Counted from the first letter of the stretch, positions 7,273 to 16,322 are shown. The stretch: DNA of 28,324 bases from an uncultured Collinsella sp. (GCA_959599635.1 CAUGJN010000012.1:1-28324), one strand, 5' to 3'. Translations and numbers: made by a program. The notes: a model not told the origin generated them from the letters alone.

Positions 7273-8541
7273 CTACTCCCCCGCCACGCTCGCGCGCAGC
7301 TTAGCCGCGATGGGCTCAGACGCCAGCAGGAACACCAGCATTGCCACCGAGCACGCCAGGCACACGATCCATGTGCTCGTAAAGGAGCCCGTGGCATCGA
7401 ACAGTATTCCCGAGACGATGGCGCCCACCGTGCCGCCAACCATCTCGAGCGAGGTGATGGTGCCCGTTACCTTGCCCAGGTCGGCCATGCCAAACTGCTT
7501 GGACGCGGCAATGGTAGGCGTGATGGTGCCCATGCACGTTCCGATTCCAAAGCTAATGGCAGCCACAATGGGGCCAAGGTCGGTTGCGGGAAAGCACAGG
7601 GCGGCGCAGGCGATGATGCACGCGACAGAACCCAGCACATTGCCAAAGCGCAGGCCAAAACGGTCGTAAATGGCGCCGAGCGAAATCTTGGCGATAACGA
7701 CGGTGACCATGTAGGCCGAAAGAACCGTACCGGCCCACATGGGGTCGTGGCCACCCGTGACGATCTTGGCACCGTTGACGGTAACGCTCGTCATGTTGGT
7801 GACCTGGTTGGGCAAAATGGCGCCGTTAACGAGGCCCATAAAGAGAAAGGCGACGACGAGCAGCCAAAACGCCGGGCTCTTCTTGATGCGAGACCAGCCA
7901 ACGTTAACCTCGGGCGCCGTGCGCTCGTCCTTGTCGCCAGCCGTCGAGACGGACGGATCGCCCGGGTTCTCGCCGAGCGGCTTCAGGCCAATCTCGGAAG
8001 GTTTGGTGCGGAAGGAATACGCCGTGATGGGCAGCGCCGCCACAATGCAGACGGCGGCAAGCACCAAGAAGGTGGAACGCCAACCCACGCTCACGATCAG
8101 CGAGCTCACGATGGGCGACAGAATGGCGCCGCCAAAGCCCGAGCCCGAAAGTGCGATGGAGATGGCAAGGCCTCGCTTGGCCGTAAACCAGTTGGCGGTC
8201 ACCAGGCTAATGAGCAGGCGGGTCGAGGCGACAGCGAAGCAGCCCGAGACGGCAAAGAGCACGTAGACCTGCCACAGCTCACCGACAAAGCTCATGCCCA
8301 CGAGCACCGCCGAGGTGGCTATGACGGTAAGCGAACCCAAAATGCGACCACTAACCTTGTCGGCAACATGGCCAATGACAAGCGATCCGATAACGCTCAC
8401 CACCGTGGAGATCGCATTGGAGATGTTGTACTGCGCAAGAGATATTCCCAAGTCACTGACGATGAGCGGCTGGAACAGGCTCATGCAGTTGACGAAAATG
8501 GTGTAGCACGTGGCCATGATCACAAAGCCGGAGGCCACCAC
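7273..8541 (-). CDS. OxlT-like MFS transporter, possibly broken at its start
   Basis: Major facilitator superfamily carrier resembling the oxalate/formate antiporter-like group, with about 12 membrane segments and a soluble central loop (near residues 187-215). Visible family features include GHVADKVSGR after the second helix and RGLAISIALSGSGFGGA in the first half. The intact frame begins at a GTG (8541) that falls inside the first membrane helix and has no good ribosome site. The natural start is the ATG at 8577 with AAAGGA upstream, but codon 4 of that frame is TAA (8566-8568). The residues between (RKFFPGWLV) look like a normal N-terminus of this family. So the gene is either newly inactivated, rescued by weak internal initiation, or carries a sequence error. 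It follows the M20 gene by 41 bp; the transported substrate cannot be told. Confidence 0.8.
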   Translation of the reverse strand: MVASGFVIMATCYTIFVNCMSLFQPLIVSDLGISLAQYNISNAISTVVSVIGSLVIGHVADKVSGRILGSLTVIATSAVLVGMSFVGELWQVYVLFAVSGCFAVASTRLLISLVTANWFTAKRGLAISIALSGSGFGGAILSPIVSSLIVSVGWRSTFLVLAAVCIVAALPITAYSFRTKPSEIGLKPLGENPGDPSVSTAGDKDERTAPEVNVGWSRIKKSPAFWLLVVAFLFMGLVNGAILPNQVTNMTSVTVNGAKIVTGGHDPMWAGTVLSAYMVTVVIAKISLGAIYDRFGLRFGNVLGSVACIIACAALCFPATDLGPIVAAISFGIGTCMGTITPTIAASKQFGMADLGKVTGTITSLEMVGGTVGAIVSGILFDATGSFTSTWIVCLACSVAMLVFLLASEPIAAKLRASVAGE

Positions 8542-8565
8542 GAGCCAGCCGGGGAAGAACTTACG

Positions 8566-8577
8566 TTACTGAGACAT
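8566..8577 (-). other. Start codon and in-frame stop at codon 4 of the MFS gene
   Basis: On the minus strand AAAGGAACAGC precedes ATG TCT CAG TAA. The ATG is in frame with the transporter (12 codons before the GTG at 8541). A single base change (for example TAC, CAA or AAA to TAA) would explain it. Confidence 0.75.
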
Positions 8578-8618
8578 GCTGTTCCTTTTTTTAAACAAAC
8601 GAGCAGCAAGATTGGGTG

Positions 8619-9914
8619 CTACCGGTGGTCGGCGATGTAGCCCAAAGCGACGGCGGCATAAGCCGCGGCGCCAAGGGGAAGCTCGGCATCGCTAAAACGT
8701 GCCTTGGGATGATGCTGAGCAAAATGCTCGTCCGTATCAGTCACGGCAGCGCCCACGGTAAAGTACGCACTCGGGATCTCGCTCGAGATCAACGCGAAGT
8801 CCTCGCTCGCCATGGCATGGAACAGCGGCAGGAAGGCGGACTTGGGCAGCACCGCGCCCACGTAGCCAAGCGACGCCTGCGTCATATCGTCATCGAGTAC
8901 GAGCGGGGGAACATCCGAGAGCGTCTCAATAGTCGCCGGCGTACGATAGGTCGTGGCAACGCCTTTGACGACCTCCGCGATGCGGGCCTTGAGGTGCTCC
9001 ATGAGCTCGACATCGAAGCCACGCAGCGTTCCCTCGAGCACACAAGTATCAGGGATGACATTTGCGGCCTGACCGCCGGCGAACTTGCCAACGGTAAGCG
9101 CGACCTCCTTGGCCGCCGGCACTTCGCGAGCGATAAGCTCCTGAAGTGCCAGATGCACGTGCACACCCGCCGTAATGGGGTCGATGCAGATCTCGGGGCT
9201 CGAGCCATGACCGCCCTTGCCCTGCAGCGTGATGCGGAAACCGTACACACCCGAGAGCGCCGGACTGCCGTAAAGCACCAGGCCAAGCGGCGACTGGCTA
9301 TTGACATGCATGGCAAAGGCGACCTGAGGGCGCGGGTTCTGCAGCAGACCGTCGGCAATGGCGGCGCGGGCACCCTCAAAGGTTTCCTCGCCCGGCTGGA
9401 ACAGCAGCTTAACCGTGGCGTTGGCATCAACAAGCTCAGTCTCGCGCGCTTTGAGCATACGAGCCGCGCCAAGCAGCGCCGTCGCGTGCATATCGTGACC
9501 GCAAGCGTGCATGCAGCCGTTGGTGGATGCAAAGGGCTCGCCGGATTCCTCGGCAACGGGCAGGGCGTCCATGTCGCCACGAAGCATGATGACCGTACCA
9601 GCCTGCTCATTCGTGCAGACGCCATTGCCTTGGGCCGCGGCGGCACCGGCGCCGACAAGGCCCACAACGCAGGAACCATCAACGAGCGTGGCAAATGGGA
9701 TGTCCATCTCGGTCAGGCGCGCTTGGATATACGCAGAGGTCTGTGGGAGGCTATTACCCAGCTCGGGCATCTGGTGGAGATCGTGTCGCCACACAGCGAG
9801 CTCGTCTGCAAAAGCCTGAGCTTCTGCAACAAGACCGTCACCGATAGCGGTCTGCGCCGCGGCGGTGGCCTTGGGCGCTGATTGCGGTTGAAGATCGGAC
9901 AAAGCTGGTGCCAT
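8619..9914 (-). CDS. M20-family metallo-amidohydrolase (hippurate/N-acyl amino acid type)
   Basis: Hydrolyses amide bonds of N-acylated amino acids or similar small substrates with a two-metal centre; cytosolic. The M20 motifs are all visible: HDLHQMPELG near residue 45, GDMDALPV, MHACGHDMHAT (Cys and His ligands) near 135, FQPGEE with the catalytic and ligand glutamates, FAMHVN (His ligand), KGGHGSSPE in the dimerisation domain, and a C-terminal HHP. At 431 residues it is full length. I chose the ATG at 9914 because GGAGGG lies six bases upstream; an ATG 30 bases earlier has no such site. The MFS gene follows by 41 bp, so the pair may import and cleave a conjugated compound. The substrate is not predictable from sequence alone. 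Confidence 0.9.
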   Translation of the reverse strand: MAPALSDLQPQSAPKATAAAQTAIGDGLVAEAQAFADELAVWRHDLHQMPELGNSLPQTSAYIQARLTEMDIPFATLVDGSCVVGLVGAGAAAAQGNGVCTNEQAGTVIMLRGDMDALPVAEESGEPFASTNGCMHACGHDMHATALLGAARMLKARETELVDANATVKLLFQPGEETFEGARAAIADGLLQNPRPQVAFAMHVNSQSPLGLVLYGSPALSGVYGFRITLQGKGGHGSSPEICIDPITAGVHVHLALQELIAREVPAAKEVALTVGKFAGGQAANVIPDTCVLEGTLRGFDVELMEHLKARIAEVVKGVATTYRTPATIETLSDVPPLVLDDDMTQASLGYVGAVLPKSAFLPLFHAMASEDFALISSEIPSAYFTVGAAVTDTDEHFAQHHPKARFSDAELPLGAAAYAAVALGYIADHR

Positions 9915-9945
9915 AGATGCCCTCCAGTATCGTTTTTGCAGCAAG

Positions 9946-9965
9946 CACTTTGATAGCGTAAAGTG
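9946..9965. promoter_or_regulatory. Dyad upstream of the M20 gene
   Basis: CACTTT (9946-9951) and AAAGTG (9960-9965) form an inverted repeat with an 8-nt centre, 31 bp before the M20 start codon and in an AT-richer patch likely to hold the promoter. It could be a repressor site; no regulator gene is adjacent. Confidence 0.35.
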
Positions 9966-9993
9966 TAAGGTACTACTTTAAGGGCGAGGCATA

Positions 9994-10018
9994 AAAAATG
10001 CCGCCCCGGGAGGGCGGC
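9994..10018 (-). terminator. EamA gene terminator
   Basis: Perfect 7-bp GC stem (10000-10006 with 10012-10018), 5-nt loop, then six T residues on the minus strand (9994-9999). It starts 12 bp past the stop codon of the EamA gene. A textbook rho-independent terminator. Confidence 0.92.
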
Positions 10019-10030
10019 GCAACAAGTTGT

Positions 10031-11014
10031 TTACAATTGCGGGCGCGGCTTTCGACGCAAAAAATCGAAGTGAGTCTCGCTCAAGATGATCGACAAGAAG
10101 ATGAGGACGAAGCCGGCAAGCAGACGCGAGGTGAGCGCCTCCCCCATCAGCAGCACCGAAAACAACACGCCCGAAGGGGACTCCATCGATAGGAGCAATG
10201 AGCCCGTCGAGGCCGGGACGTGCGCCAAGCCGACGTTTTGGATGAGCAGCGCCACGCACGTGCAGCCCACCGAGAGAAAGGCCATCACGCCGATAAAGCT
10301 CGGCGTCCACACGGACGCAGGCGCTTGGGTCTCGAACAACAGCGACGAGATAAGGCTCAAGACGCCATTGCCCACAAACATCCAAAACGTGATGACGTTG
10401 ATGTCCATCTTTCGGCCGTACTTGGCCGTCACCGACATCTGAATGGCAAAGAAAACCGCACCGCCCAGCGTGATGGCATCACCGATGTTGAACTCGACGC
10501 TATCGAGCGCCACCAGGCCAATGCCCGCCAGACAGAGCAATGCGGCACCCAAGTTGTAACGAGTGAGTTTTTCGCCGCTTAGGAAATAACTCGCGAACGG
10601 GACCAGAATGCAATAGGTGCCCGTCAAAAAAGCGTTCTTACCCGCCGTGGTCTGAGCCAGACCGACCGTCTGCAAGGCATAGGCTGCCCACATGAGCGCG
10701 CCCATGCTCAGACCAACGATCAGATTGCGAGCGTTAAAGTGGGCGGCGATGCGCTTGCGAAAGATAACAAGCATGACCAGCGCTGCGGGAAGAAAACGAA
10801 TATAGAGCAGTTCGAACACCGGGATGGTGTCGAGCGCGTCCTTCATAGTGGTAAAGGAGTAGCCCCAGATAATCGCCACCGAAAGCAGTAGAACTTTCCA
10901 GAACAACGGCGAACGAGCACCGGCACCACGGGAGGTGCCGCCCGCACCCAGGTCCTCGCGAGCAACAGGGCTATCGGGCATGTTTTCAATTTCGTTGGTA
11001 GCGTATTGGGCCAT
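10031..11014 (-). CDS. EamA/DMT-family transporter
   Basis: A 327-residue inner-membrane protein with about ten predicted membrane segments arranged as two EamA repeats, the layout of drug/metabolite transporters (RhaT/YdcZ-like exporters of amino acids or metabolites). The first repeat begins near residue 40 (LLLSVAIIWGYSF) after a polar, glycine-rich N-terminal tail. The second repeat begins near residue 180 with LGGAVFFAIQMS, and the classical proline/glycine-rich helix (SLLLSMESPSGVLFS) is visible. The ATG at 11014 has AGGA seven bases upstream. It stands alone, with terminators before and after. The substrate cannot be inferred. Confidence 0.88.
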   Translation of the reverse strand: MAQYATNEIENMPDSPVAREDLGAGGTSRGAGARSPLFWKVLLLSVAIIWGYSFTTMKDALDTIPVFELLYIRFLPAALVMLVIFRKRIAAHFNARNLIVGLSMGALMWAAYALQTVGLAQTTAGKNAFLTGTYCILVPFASYFLSGEKLTRYNLGAALLCLAGIGLVALDSVEFNIGDAITLGGAVFFAIQMSVTAKYGRKMDINVITFWMFVGNGVLSLISSLLFETQAPASVWTPSFIGVMAFLSVGCTCVALLIQNVGLAHVPASTGSLLLSMESPSGVLFSVLLMGEALTSRLLAGFVLIFLSIILSETHFDFLRRKPRPQL

Positions 11015-11085
11015 GGAACATCCTCACACTCAAACTGGGCGTGGTGTCCGCACGTGCATGGCCGCGTGCCGCCTCATGGTCAAAT

Positions 11086-11120
11086 AAAAACGGGACGCGC
11101 CGGACCCCCGGCACGCCCCG
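11086..11120 (-). terminator. Terminator of the YhgE gene pair
   Basis: A 13-bp GC stem (11091-11103 with 11108-11120, two G-U pairs) with a 4-nt loop, followed on the minus strand by TTTTTATTTG. It is about 95 bp past the stop of the second YhgE gene. A second, smaller hairpin near 11170-11190 precedes it. Confidence 0.88.
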
Positions 11121-11214
11121 CTACTGTAGCAACAACCAAGCAGCTCATGCAATTCACTCAACTAAAGCGTCGAGCCGGAAGGCCTCGATGTTCCGTCAAC
11201 GCCACATTGTCGCG

Positions 11215-13404
11215 CTAAATCAATTTGGTCGACTCCAGCTTTTCGATGATCCAGTCGTTGGCTTTGATGACCGGGCGGCGGAAGACGACGCCCAGTGCCA
11301 GCGACGGAATCAGATAGCTCGCCAGAATGCCTAGCTCAATCCAGTACTCCATATGGTAGGCGCCAGCCATGGCGGCATGCATGGCGTTGATGCCGTGGGT
11401 GAACGGCAGGAACGGATAGATCGCCTGGAACACAGGGCCGGTCATCTCGATGGGGAACGTACCGCCCGAACCGCCGACCTGCATAACCAACAGCACGACG
11501 GCGAGCGCCTTGCCGATATCGCCAAACGAAACCGTAAGCGTGTAGACGATATTGGAGAACACGAGACTCGCGACCCAACCCGCCAGCACAAATTGCAGCG
11601 GATTGTCGCATTGGATGCCAAAGAACAGGATGTCGCCCGCGCACACGAGTGTCGCCTGCAGCAGGGCCAGACCTCCAAAGAACAGGTAGCGGCCCAGGTA
11701 GATCTCGTGCAGGCGCACGGGGATCAGCTCGTTGATGAGCTCATCGTCAACCGATACCTTCATCATGGCCGCCAGCACGATCGAGCCGACCCACAGCGAC
11801 AGGATCGTATAGAACGGCGCCATGGCCGAACCGTAATTGCGGATCGGATAGACCGGCTTGCGGTCGAGCGCGACGGGGCCGGAAAGCGACACGGCCAAAC
11901 CCTCGGGATCGTTGCCGATCATCGTCTTGATCGTGGCAAGGTCGTCCGACATCAGGGCGCCATCGAGCTCGTCCTTAAAGGCGCTGATCTTGTCCGATGC
12001 CTCACCCAGCTGATCGGAAGCCTTGTTGACCAGCGTCGCAGCCTTGGAGAGGCCCTTTGCGAGCGAGCCAGAGGCGTCGGTCAGACCGCTCACGGCGCTA
12101 TCCAAGTCACCCGAGATACCGTTCAGGGAATCCAGAACGCCCGAAATGGTCTTCTTGAGCTCCTTGGCCTTAACCGAGAACGTGGAATCGTAGTCGGACT
12201 TGGCTCCCGAGATACCCGCCTTGGCATCGGCGATGGCCTGGTCGACCTCGGCACGCGAGTTGTTGACCTCCGCCATGCCGTCCGAAAGGGACTTTGCGGT
12301 CGCCGTCAGGTCCTTCGCATTGTTGCGGTACTCCACGGCAATTCTGCCCAGCGACGTCGCAGCGGACTCGAGACCGTCTTTGAGCTTGTCATCACTCACC
12401 TGGTCGGCAAGGTTACGGAGCTGATCGGTCATCGCATCGATATCGTCAGCACGCGTATTGAGCGCCGCTGCGGCTTCGTTGAGCTGAGACACCGTAAGGT
12501 AAACATGCTGATTCGCGGCATCGAATGCCTTCGCAAGCTCGGCGGACACGTTGTCGAACGAGCCCGCGCTTCCGTCAATCGCCGCGTCAACGGCATCGTT
12601 GGCGGCCTTGAGCGCTTCCTTGGAATCATTGATGCCACTCTTGGCGTGCTCCATCAGCTGCTTCGTCGACTCATCAACGGTGCCCGTCTGCTTGAGCATG
12701 CCGCCCGCCGATGTCAGTGAATCGGACGTGGAGCTCAAAATGCCCGCGAGCGACGTCGCACTCGCCTGAACGTCCTGCAGGTCCTCGACCGAATCGCCCA
12801 GCGTCGAGGACAGATTGGCGATAAAGCTGCTCACCTGGTCGGTACTCATATAGTCGAGCAGGCTGGACACGGTCTTAAGGCCGATGGTCGTGATGGTCTT
12901 GGTAAAGGTCTCGTTGACCTGACTCTGGACGGCGCTCGAACCCTTTTCAGTCACGATCTGTGCGATGGCGTTGGCCTTCTGATTCTCATAGAACTCGATA
13001 TCGGCGTGCTTCACCTCGGTCGAGAAAAGCGTCATCATGTCGGCGCTAAACGTTTTAGGGATAACGACGGCAGCGTAGTACGCGCCCGACTTAACGCCCT
13101 CAATCGCCTTATCACGGTCGTTGAGGACGACCCAGTCGAAGTTCTCGTTGCCGCGCAGGGTGGCGGTTACGTTTTCGCCCACGTTGACCTCGACGGGAAT
13201 CAGATCGCTCTCGTAACCCTCATCGGTGTTGACCACTGCAATCTTAAGGTTGCCGGTATTGCCGTAGGGATCCCAGCTTCCGGCGATGTTAAACCATGCA
13301 TAGAGACATGGCACGATGATCAGGCCCATCACGACGACCATGCCGATCACGGAGCGAGACACGTTTTGGACATCGCGCTTAAACAGGTGCAGGATGTTTT
13401 TCAT
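11215..13404 (-). CDS. YhgE/Pip-family membrane protein, second of a tandem pair
   Basis: A 729-residue protein of the YhgE/phage infection protein (Pip) family, related to the membrane part of ABC-2 exporters and to EsaA of type VII secretion. One membrane helix near residues 19-40 is followed by WDPYGNT (44-50), a family hallmark. A long, alanine-, serine- and aspartate-rich helical segment (about residues 190-500) is predicted coiled coil and lies outside the membrane. A C-terminal block of about six helices runs from residue 525 to the end (APFYTILSLWVG; LPFTHGINAMHAAMAGA). The ATG directly follows the TAA of the upstream paralogue, and its site AAAGGAGGTGA lies inside that gene, so translation is coupled. 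No ATPase is adjacent. Function is unknown; an envelope or export role is family-based inference. Confidence 0.88.
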   Translation of the reverse strand: MKNILHLFKRDVQNVSRSVIGMVVVMGLIIVPCLYAWFNIAGSWDPYGNTGNLKIAVVNTDEGYESDLIPVEVNVGENVTATLRGNENFDWVVLNDRDKAIEGVKSGAYYAAVVIPKTFSADMMTLFSTEVKHADIEFYENQKANAIAQIVTEKGSSAVQSQVNETFTKTITTIGLKTVSSLLDYMSTDQVSSFIANLSSTLGDSVEDLQDVQASATSLAGILSSTSDSLTSAGGMLKQTGTVDESTKQLMEHAKSGINDSKEALKAANDAVDAAIDGSAGSFDNVSAELAKAFDAANQHVYLTVSQLNEAAAALNTRADDIDAMTDQLRNLADQVSDDKLKDGLESAATSLGRIAVEYRNNAKDLTATAKSLSDGMAEVNNSRAEVDQAIADAKAGISGAKSDYDSTFSVKAKELKKTISGVLDSLNGISGDLDSAVSGLTDASGSLAKGLSKAATLVNKASDQLGEASDKISAFKDELDGALMSDDLATIKTMIGNDPEGLAVSLSGPVALDRKPVYPIRNYGSAMAPFYTILSLWVGSIVLAAMMKVSVDDELINELIPVRLHEIYLGRYLFFGGLALLQATLVCAGDILFFGIQCDNPLQFVLAGWVASLVFSNIVYTLTVSFGDIGKALAVVLLVMQVGGSGGTFPIEMTGPVFQAIYPFLPFTHGINAMHAAMAGAYHMEYWIELGILASYLIPSLALGVVFRRPVIKANDWIIEKLESTKLI

Positions 13405-16194
13405 TTATGCCTCACCTCCTTTAGAGTGCTTGCCAAGCGAGGTGGTGTCCCCGTCGTTTCCGTTTACGTTGTCAGCGCCGTCGGCATCTTGAGCCTTACG
13501 ATGCGCACCGATATGCGACAGACGGCTCGTAGGCTGTTCGCCTCCCTTGGCGCCACGCTCGCTGGCGTTGAGACCAAACATGCGACGGGCGGCAGGGATG
13601 GCAGCCGTGTGCTCGCGCATCTCGCGGCGAAGGTCCTCGTCCGAAAGCGCCGAGATACGCATCTGGGTATTGAGGCTCGCACGGATGTATTCGATGTTGA
13701 TGAGCCAGCCGCAGATGGCGATAACCGAAATGATCCAGATAACGAGCAGGATGATCTTGCCGTTATTGTCGATATCGAGCACCGTCGAAAGCACAAAGAG
13801 CAGAACCTGCACGCCTACCACGGCGGCAAAACCGCCCTTGATGTAGTACGGGTAGCGATGCTCAAACGCCACGGCATGATCGAGCAGCTCGCGACGGTAC
13901 GAATCCGAATCGAGCATGACGCGCATGGCCGTGCGCAGCGAATAGCGCTGGCGCGGCAGGTCGTTGGACTCGCAGATCATGAGGCCCGTCGTGGAAAGCT
14001 GCTTGTCAAAGAGCAGGTTGAGGTTGAGCAGCAGCGGACGCAGCTGCAAGCCAATAAAGAGTGCGATGGCAAGGAACACGCCCAGGATGCACAGGTTGAA
14101 CAGGTAGTTGAACGAATACATGCCACCGACGGTCTCGCGCAGCAGGTTGATGCCATAGGTGAAGGGCAGCAGCGGATGCAACCATTGGAAGAAGCCGGGC
14201 ATCATCTCGATGGGATACATGCCCGACGAGCCGGGGATCTGCACAATGACGAGGATGACGCCAATGGCTTTACCGATATGCTTAAACGTGGTGGACAGCG
14301 CATAGATGATGTTGACGTAGGTGAACGAAATAGCGATGCCGCCCAGTACAAAGAGCAGCGGATTGACGCACTGAACGCCAATGACCAGATCTCCCACCGT
14401 AACGATAATGGCCTGCAACGCACCCAGGATCACCAGCAGCAGCCAGCGGCCAAAGTAGCCCTGACGCGCCGTAAAGCTACCGATGCCCTCGCGGTCGACC
14501 TCGAGTTTATAGATAGCGATGAGCACATAGCCGCCTACCCACAGCGCCAGATTGGTGTAGAAGGGCGCGATGCCCGAGCCAAAGCTCTTGACCGGATAGA
14601 TTGACTTGGACGTCAGCTCAACCGGAGATGCCATGAAATCTGCCACGTCATTGACGTCGACGTCCATGAGGTCGGCTAACTCGCCCATAGACTCAGAGGT
14701 CTGCAGCGCCGCAATGTCATTGGCGGCGGTCGCGAGCTTGTCCTGAACCTTGGCAAGGGAGGCGTCGGTTTGGGACAGCGTGGTCTTTGCCTGCTTGAGC
14801 GTGGCGTCGAGCTGCGCCAGCGTGCCGCGCGCGCTCGCTATCGTGGGGGTCATACCCGACACAATGCCGGTCAAATCGCCCGAAACGGCGGCAAAGGAGT
14901 CAAGCGCGCTCGAAGCCTTCGGAAGTGCGTTCTGACCCAGATCGGTCTGAGCCTGACCGAGGTTAGCCGTACCGGTCTGAATTGCCGCGTTGAGTGCGTT
15001 GCTCGCGTTCGAGATTGCCGTAGCGTCGTTTGCCATGGCGCTCGACTGTGCAGAAAGGCCATCCTTGATGCTCTGCAGCTTCTGGTTTTGCTCGCGAAGC
15101 GAATCGATGGTCGATACAATGCGCGCGTCAATTTCCTCGGAACCTGTCGACGTGTCATTAACGAGAATCTCCAAGTGCCCGATAACGGCCTTATTGTGAT
15201 CGATCGTCGCCTGGAGAGACTCGAGCGAGTTGTCGATGCGGGTGGTCGTAGATGTGACCGTACCCGTTAGCTTGCCAATCGCAGCGTTCGCGGAGGCTGA
15301 CGTCTTGGTGAGTGCAAGGCTACCTTCCGAGAGTGCCTTGGAGAGCGAGGTGATAGAGTTGCCCGCCGTGGCGCGAGCCTCGCCCAGCAGGTCGTTGCCC
15401 TGGGAGATTGCCTGCGTTAGAGAGGGCGCCTGCCCCTGCAGGCCCGCCAGCGCAGCATCGGCCGAAGCAATCGAGCTGCTCGTCTTGTCGATGGCGGTGT
15501 TCATGTCGCCGATGGAATCGCGTACTTCGCCCAGGGTATCAGACGCCTCGGACACCGAGCCCGCCAGCGAATCCCGGGTCTGGGTCGCCTTGTCTTTAAG
15601 GTCGATGCCAGCATCTTTGGCAATGCCCGCGACGGTCTCGCCCACCGTGGAGACAAACTCCGAGTTGATCTGCTCCTCGATGGTATTGGCACCAGTGTCG
15701 GTGACCTTGGGCGCAATAGCGCTCTTCTTCTCGTTGACGTAATAGGTGAGCTTCGGCTGATGGTAATTGCCATCGAGCATCGAAACAAGATTGTCGGAGA
15801 AGTTCTTGGGGATTACGATGGCCGCATAGTACTCACCACTCTCGACGCCCTCTTTGGCATCGGCGGCCGAATCGACGAAGGTCCAGCCCAGCTGATCGTT
15901 CTCCTTGAGCTGATCGACGACCTGGTCGCCCGCGTTGAGCTCGCCCACCAAGTCATTCTGAGTGCCCTGATCGTTGTTGGCGATGGCAATCTTGATACCT
16001 TGGGTGTTTCCGTACGGATCCCAGTTTGCCACGATGTTGTACCAGGCATACAGCGAGGGGATAACGCACACGCCCAGGGTAACCACCAGGGCGACGGGGT
16101 TCATAAGCAGTCGCTTAATGTCGCGCTTAAATATCGCAAAGGAGACCTTTGCGTTGGATAGTTTGCTGCCGAGACTCACGCTTGGACCATCCAT
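13405..16194 (-). CDS. YhgE/Pip-family membrane protein, first of the pair, with extra C-terminal domain
   Basis: A 929-residue paralogue of the next gene with the same plan: helix at residues 33-52, WDPYGNT (58-64), YYAAIVIPKNFS, a long extracytoplasmic coiled-coil stretch (about 190-510), and a six-helix ABC-2-like block (about 538-718). Unlike its partner it continues for roughly 210 residues: a cytoplasmic-looking segment, two further helices (about 795-845) and a charged, low-complexity tail. The ATG at 16194 has only a weak ribosome site; a GTG five codons in is an alternative. The two proteins probably form one hetero-oligomeric complex. Such genes often sit beside TetR regulators; none is here, though a palindrome overlaps the likely promoter. 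Confidence 0.88.
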   Translation of the reverse strand: MDGPSVSLGSKLSNAKVSFAIFKRDIKRLLMNPVALVVTLGVCVIPSLYAWYNIVANWDPYGNTQGIKIAIANNDQGTQNDLVGELNAGDQVVDQLKENDQLGWTFVDSAADAKEGVESGEYYAAIVIPKNFSDNLVSMLDGNYHQPKLTYYVNEKKSAIAPKVTDTGANTIEEQINSEFVSTVGETVAGIAKDAGIDLKDKATQTRDSLAGSVSEASDTLGEVRDSIGDMNTAIDKTSSSIASADAALAGLQGQAPSLTQAISQGNDLLGEARATAGNSITSLSKALSEGSLALTKTSASANAAIGKLTGTVTSTTTRIDNSLESLQATIDHNKAVIGHLEILVNDTSTGSEEIDARIVSTIDSLREQNQKLQSIKDGLSAQSSAMANDATAISNASNALNAAIQTGTANLGQAQTDLGQNALPKASSALDSFAAVSGDLTGIVSGMTPTIASARGTLAQLDATLKQAKTTLSQTDASLAKVQDKLATAANDIAALQTSESMGELADLMDVDVNDVADFMASPVELTSKSIYPVKSFGSGIAPFYTNLALWVGGYVLIAIYKLEVDREGIGSFTARQGYFGRWLLLVILGALQAIIVTVGDLVIGVQCVNPLLFVLGGIAISFTYVNIIYALSTTFKHIGKAIGVILVIVQIPGSSGMYPIEMMPGFFQWLHPLLPFTYGINLLRETVGGMYSFNYLFNLCILGVFLAIALFIGLQLRPLLLNLNLLFDKQLSTTGLMICESNDLPRQRYSLRTAMRVMLDSDSYRRELLDHAVAFEHRYPYYIKGGFAAVVGVQVLLFVLSTVLDIDNNGKIILLVIWIISVIAICGWLINIEYIRASLNTQMRISALSDEDLRREMREHTAAIPAARRMFGLNASERGAKGGEQPTSRLSHIGAHRKAQDADGADNVNGNDGDTTSLGKHSKGGEA

Positions 16195-16225
16195 CCTGTC
16201 GTTGAATCAAATCGTACTATCAACA

Positions 16226-16267
16226 ACCATTGTACGTAGGCGCTTTAGCGTCTCGAAGCACAATGGT
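16226..16267 (-). other. Leader hairpin of the YhgE operon
   Basis: Eight-bp arms ACCATTGT (16226-16233) and ACAATGGT (16260-16267) enclose a second small palindrome, CGCTTTAGCG (16241-16250). It lies 31 bp before the YhgE start codon and would be in the transcript if the promoter at 16287 is used. It could influence translation or mRNA stability. Confidence 0.4.
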
Positions 16268-16286
16268 ATTGAGTTTTGCGGGTAGC

Positions 16287-16322
16287 AATATACTACGAAG
16301 ATTAGTTAACGTACAGTTGTAC
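16287..16322 (-). promoter_or_regulatory. Probable YhgE operon promoter with overlapping palindrome
   Basis: On the minus strand TATATT (16287-16292) is a good -10. The palindrome GTACA-AC-TGTAC (16311-16322) sits exactly where the -35 would be, 17-18 bp upstream, and the -35 itself is poor. This layout is typical of a promoter controlled by a repressor or activator at the -35. Confidence 0.45.
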
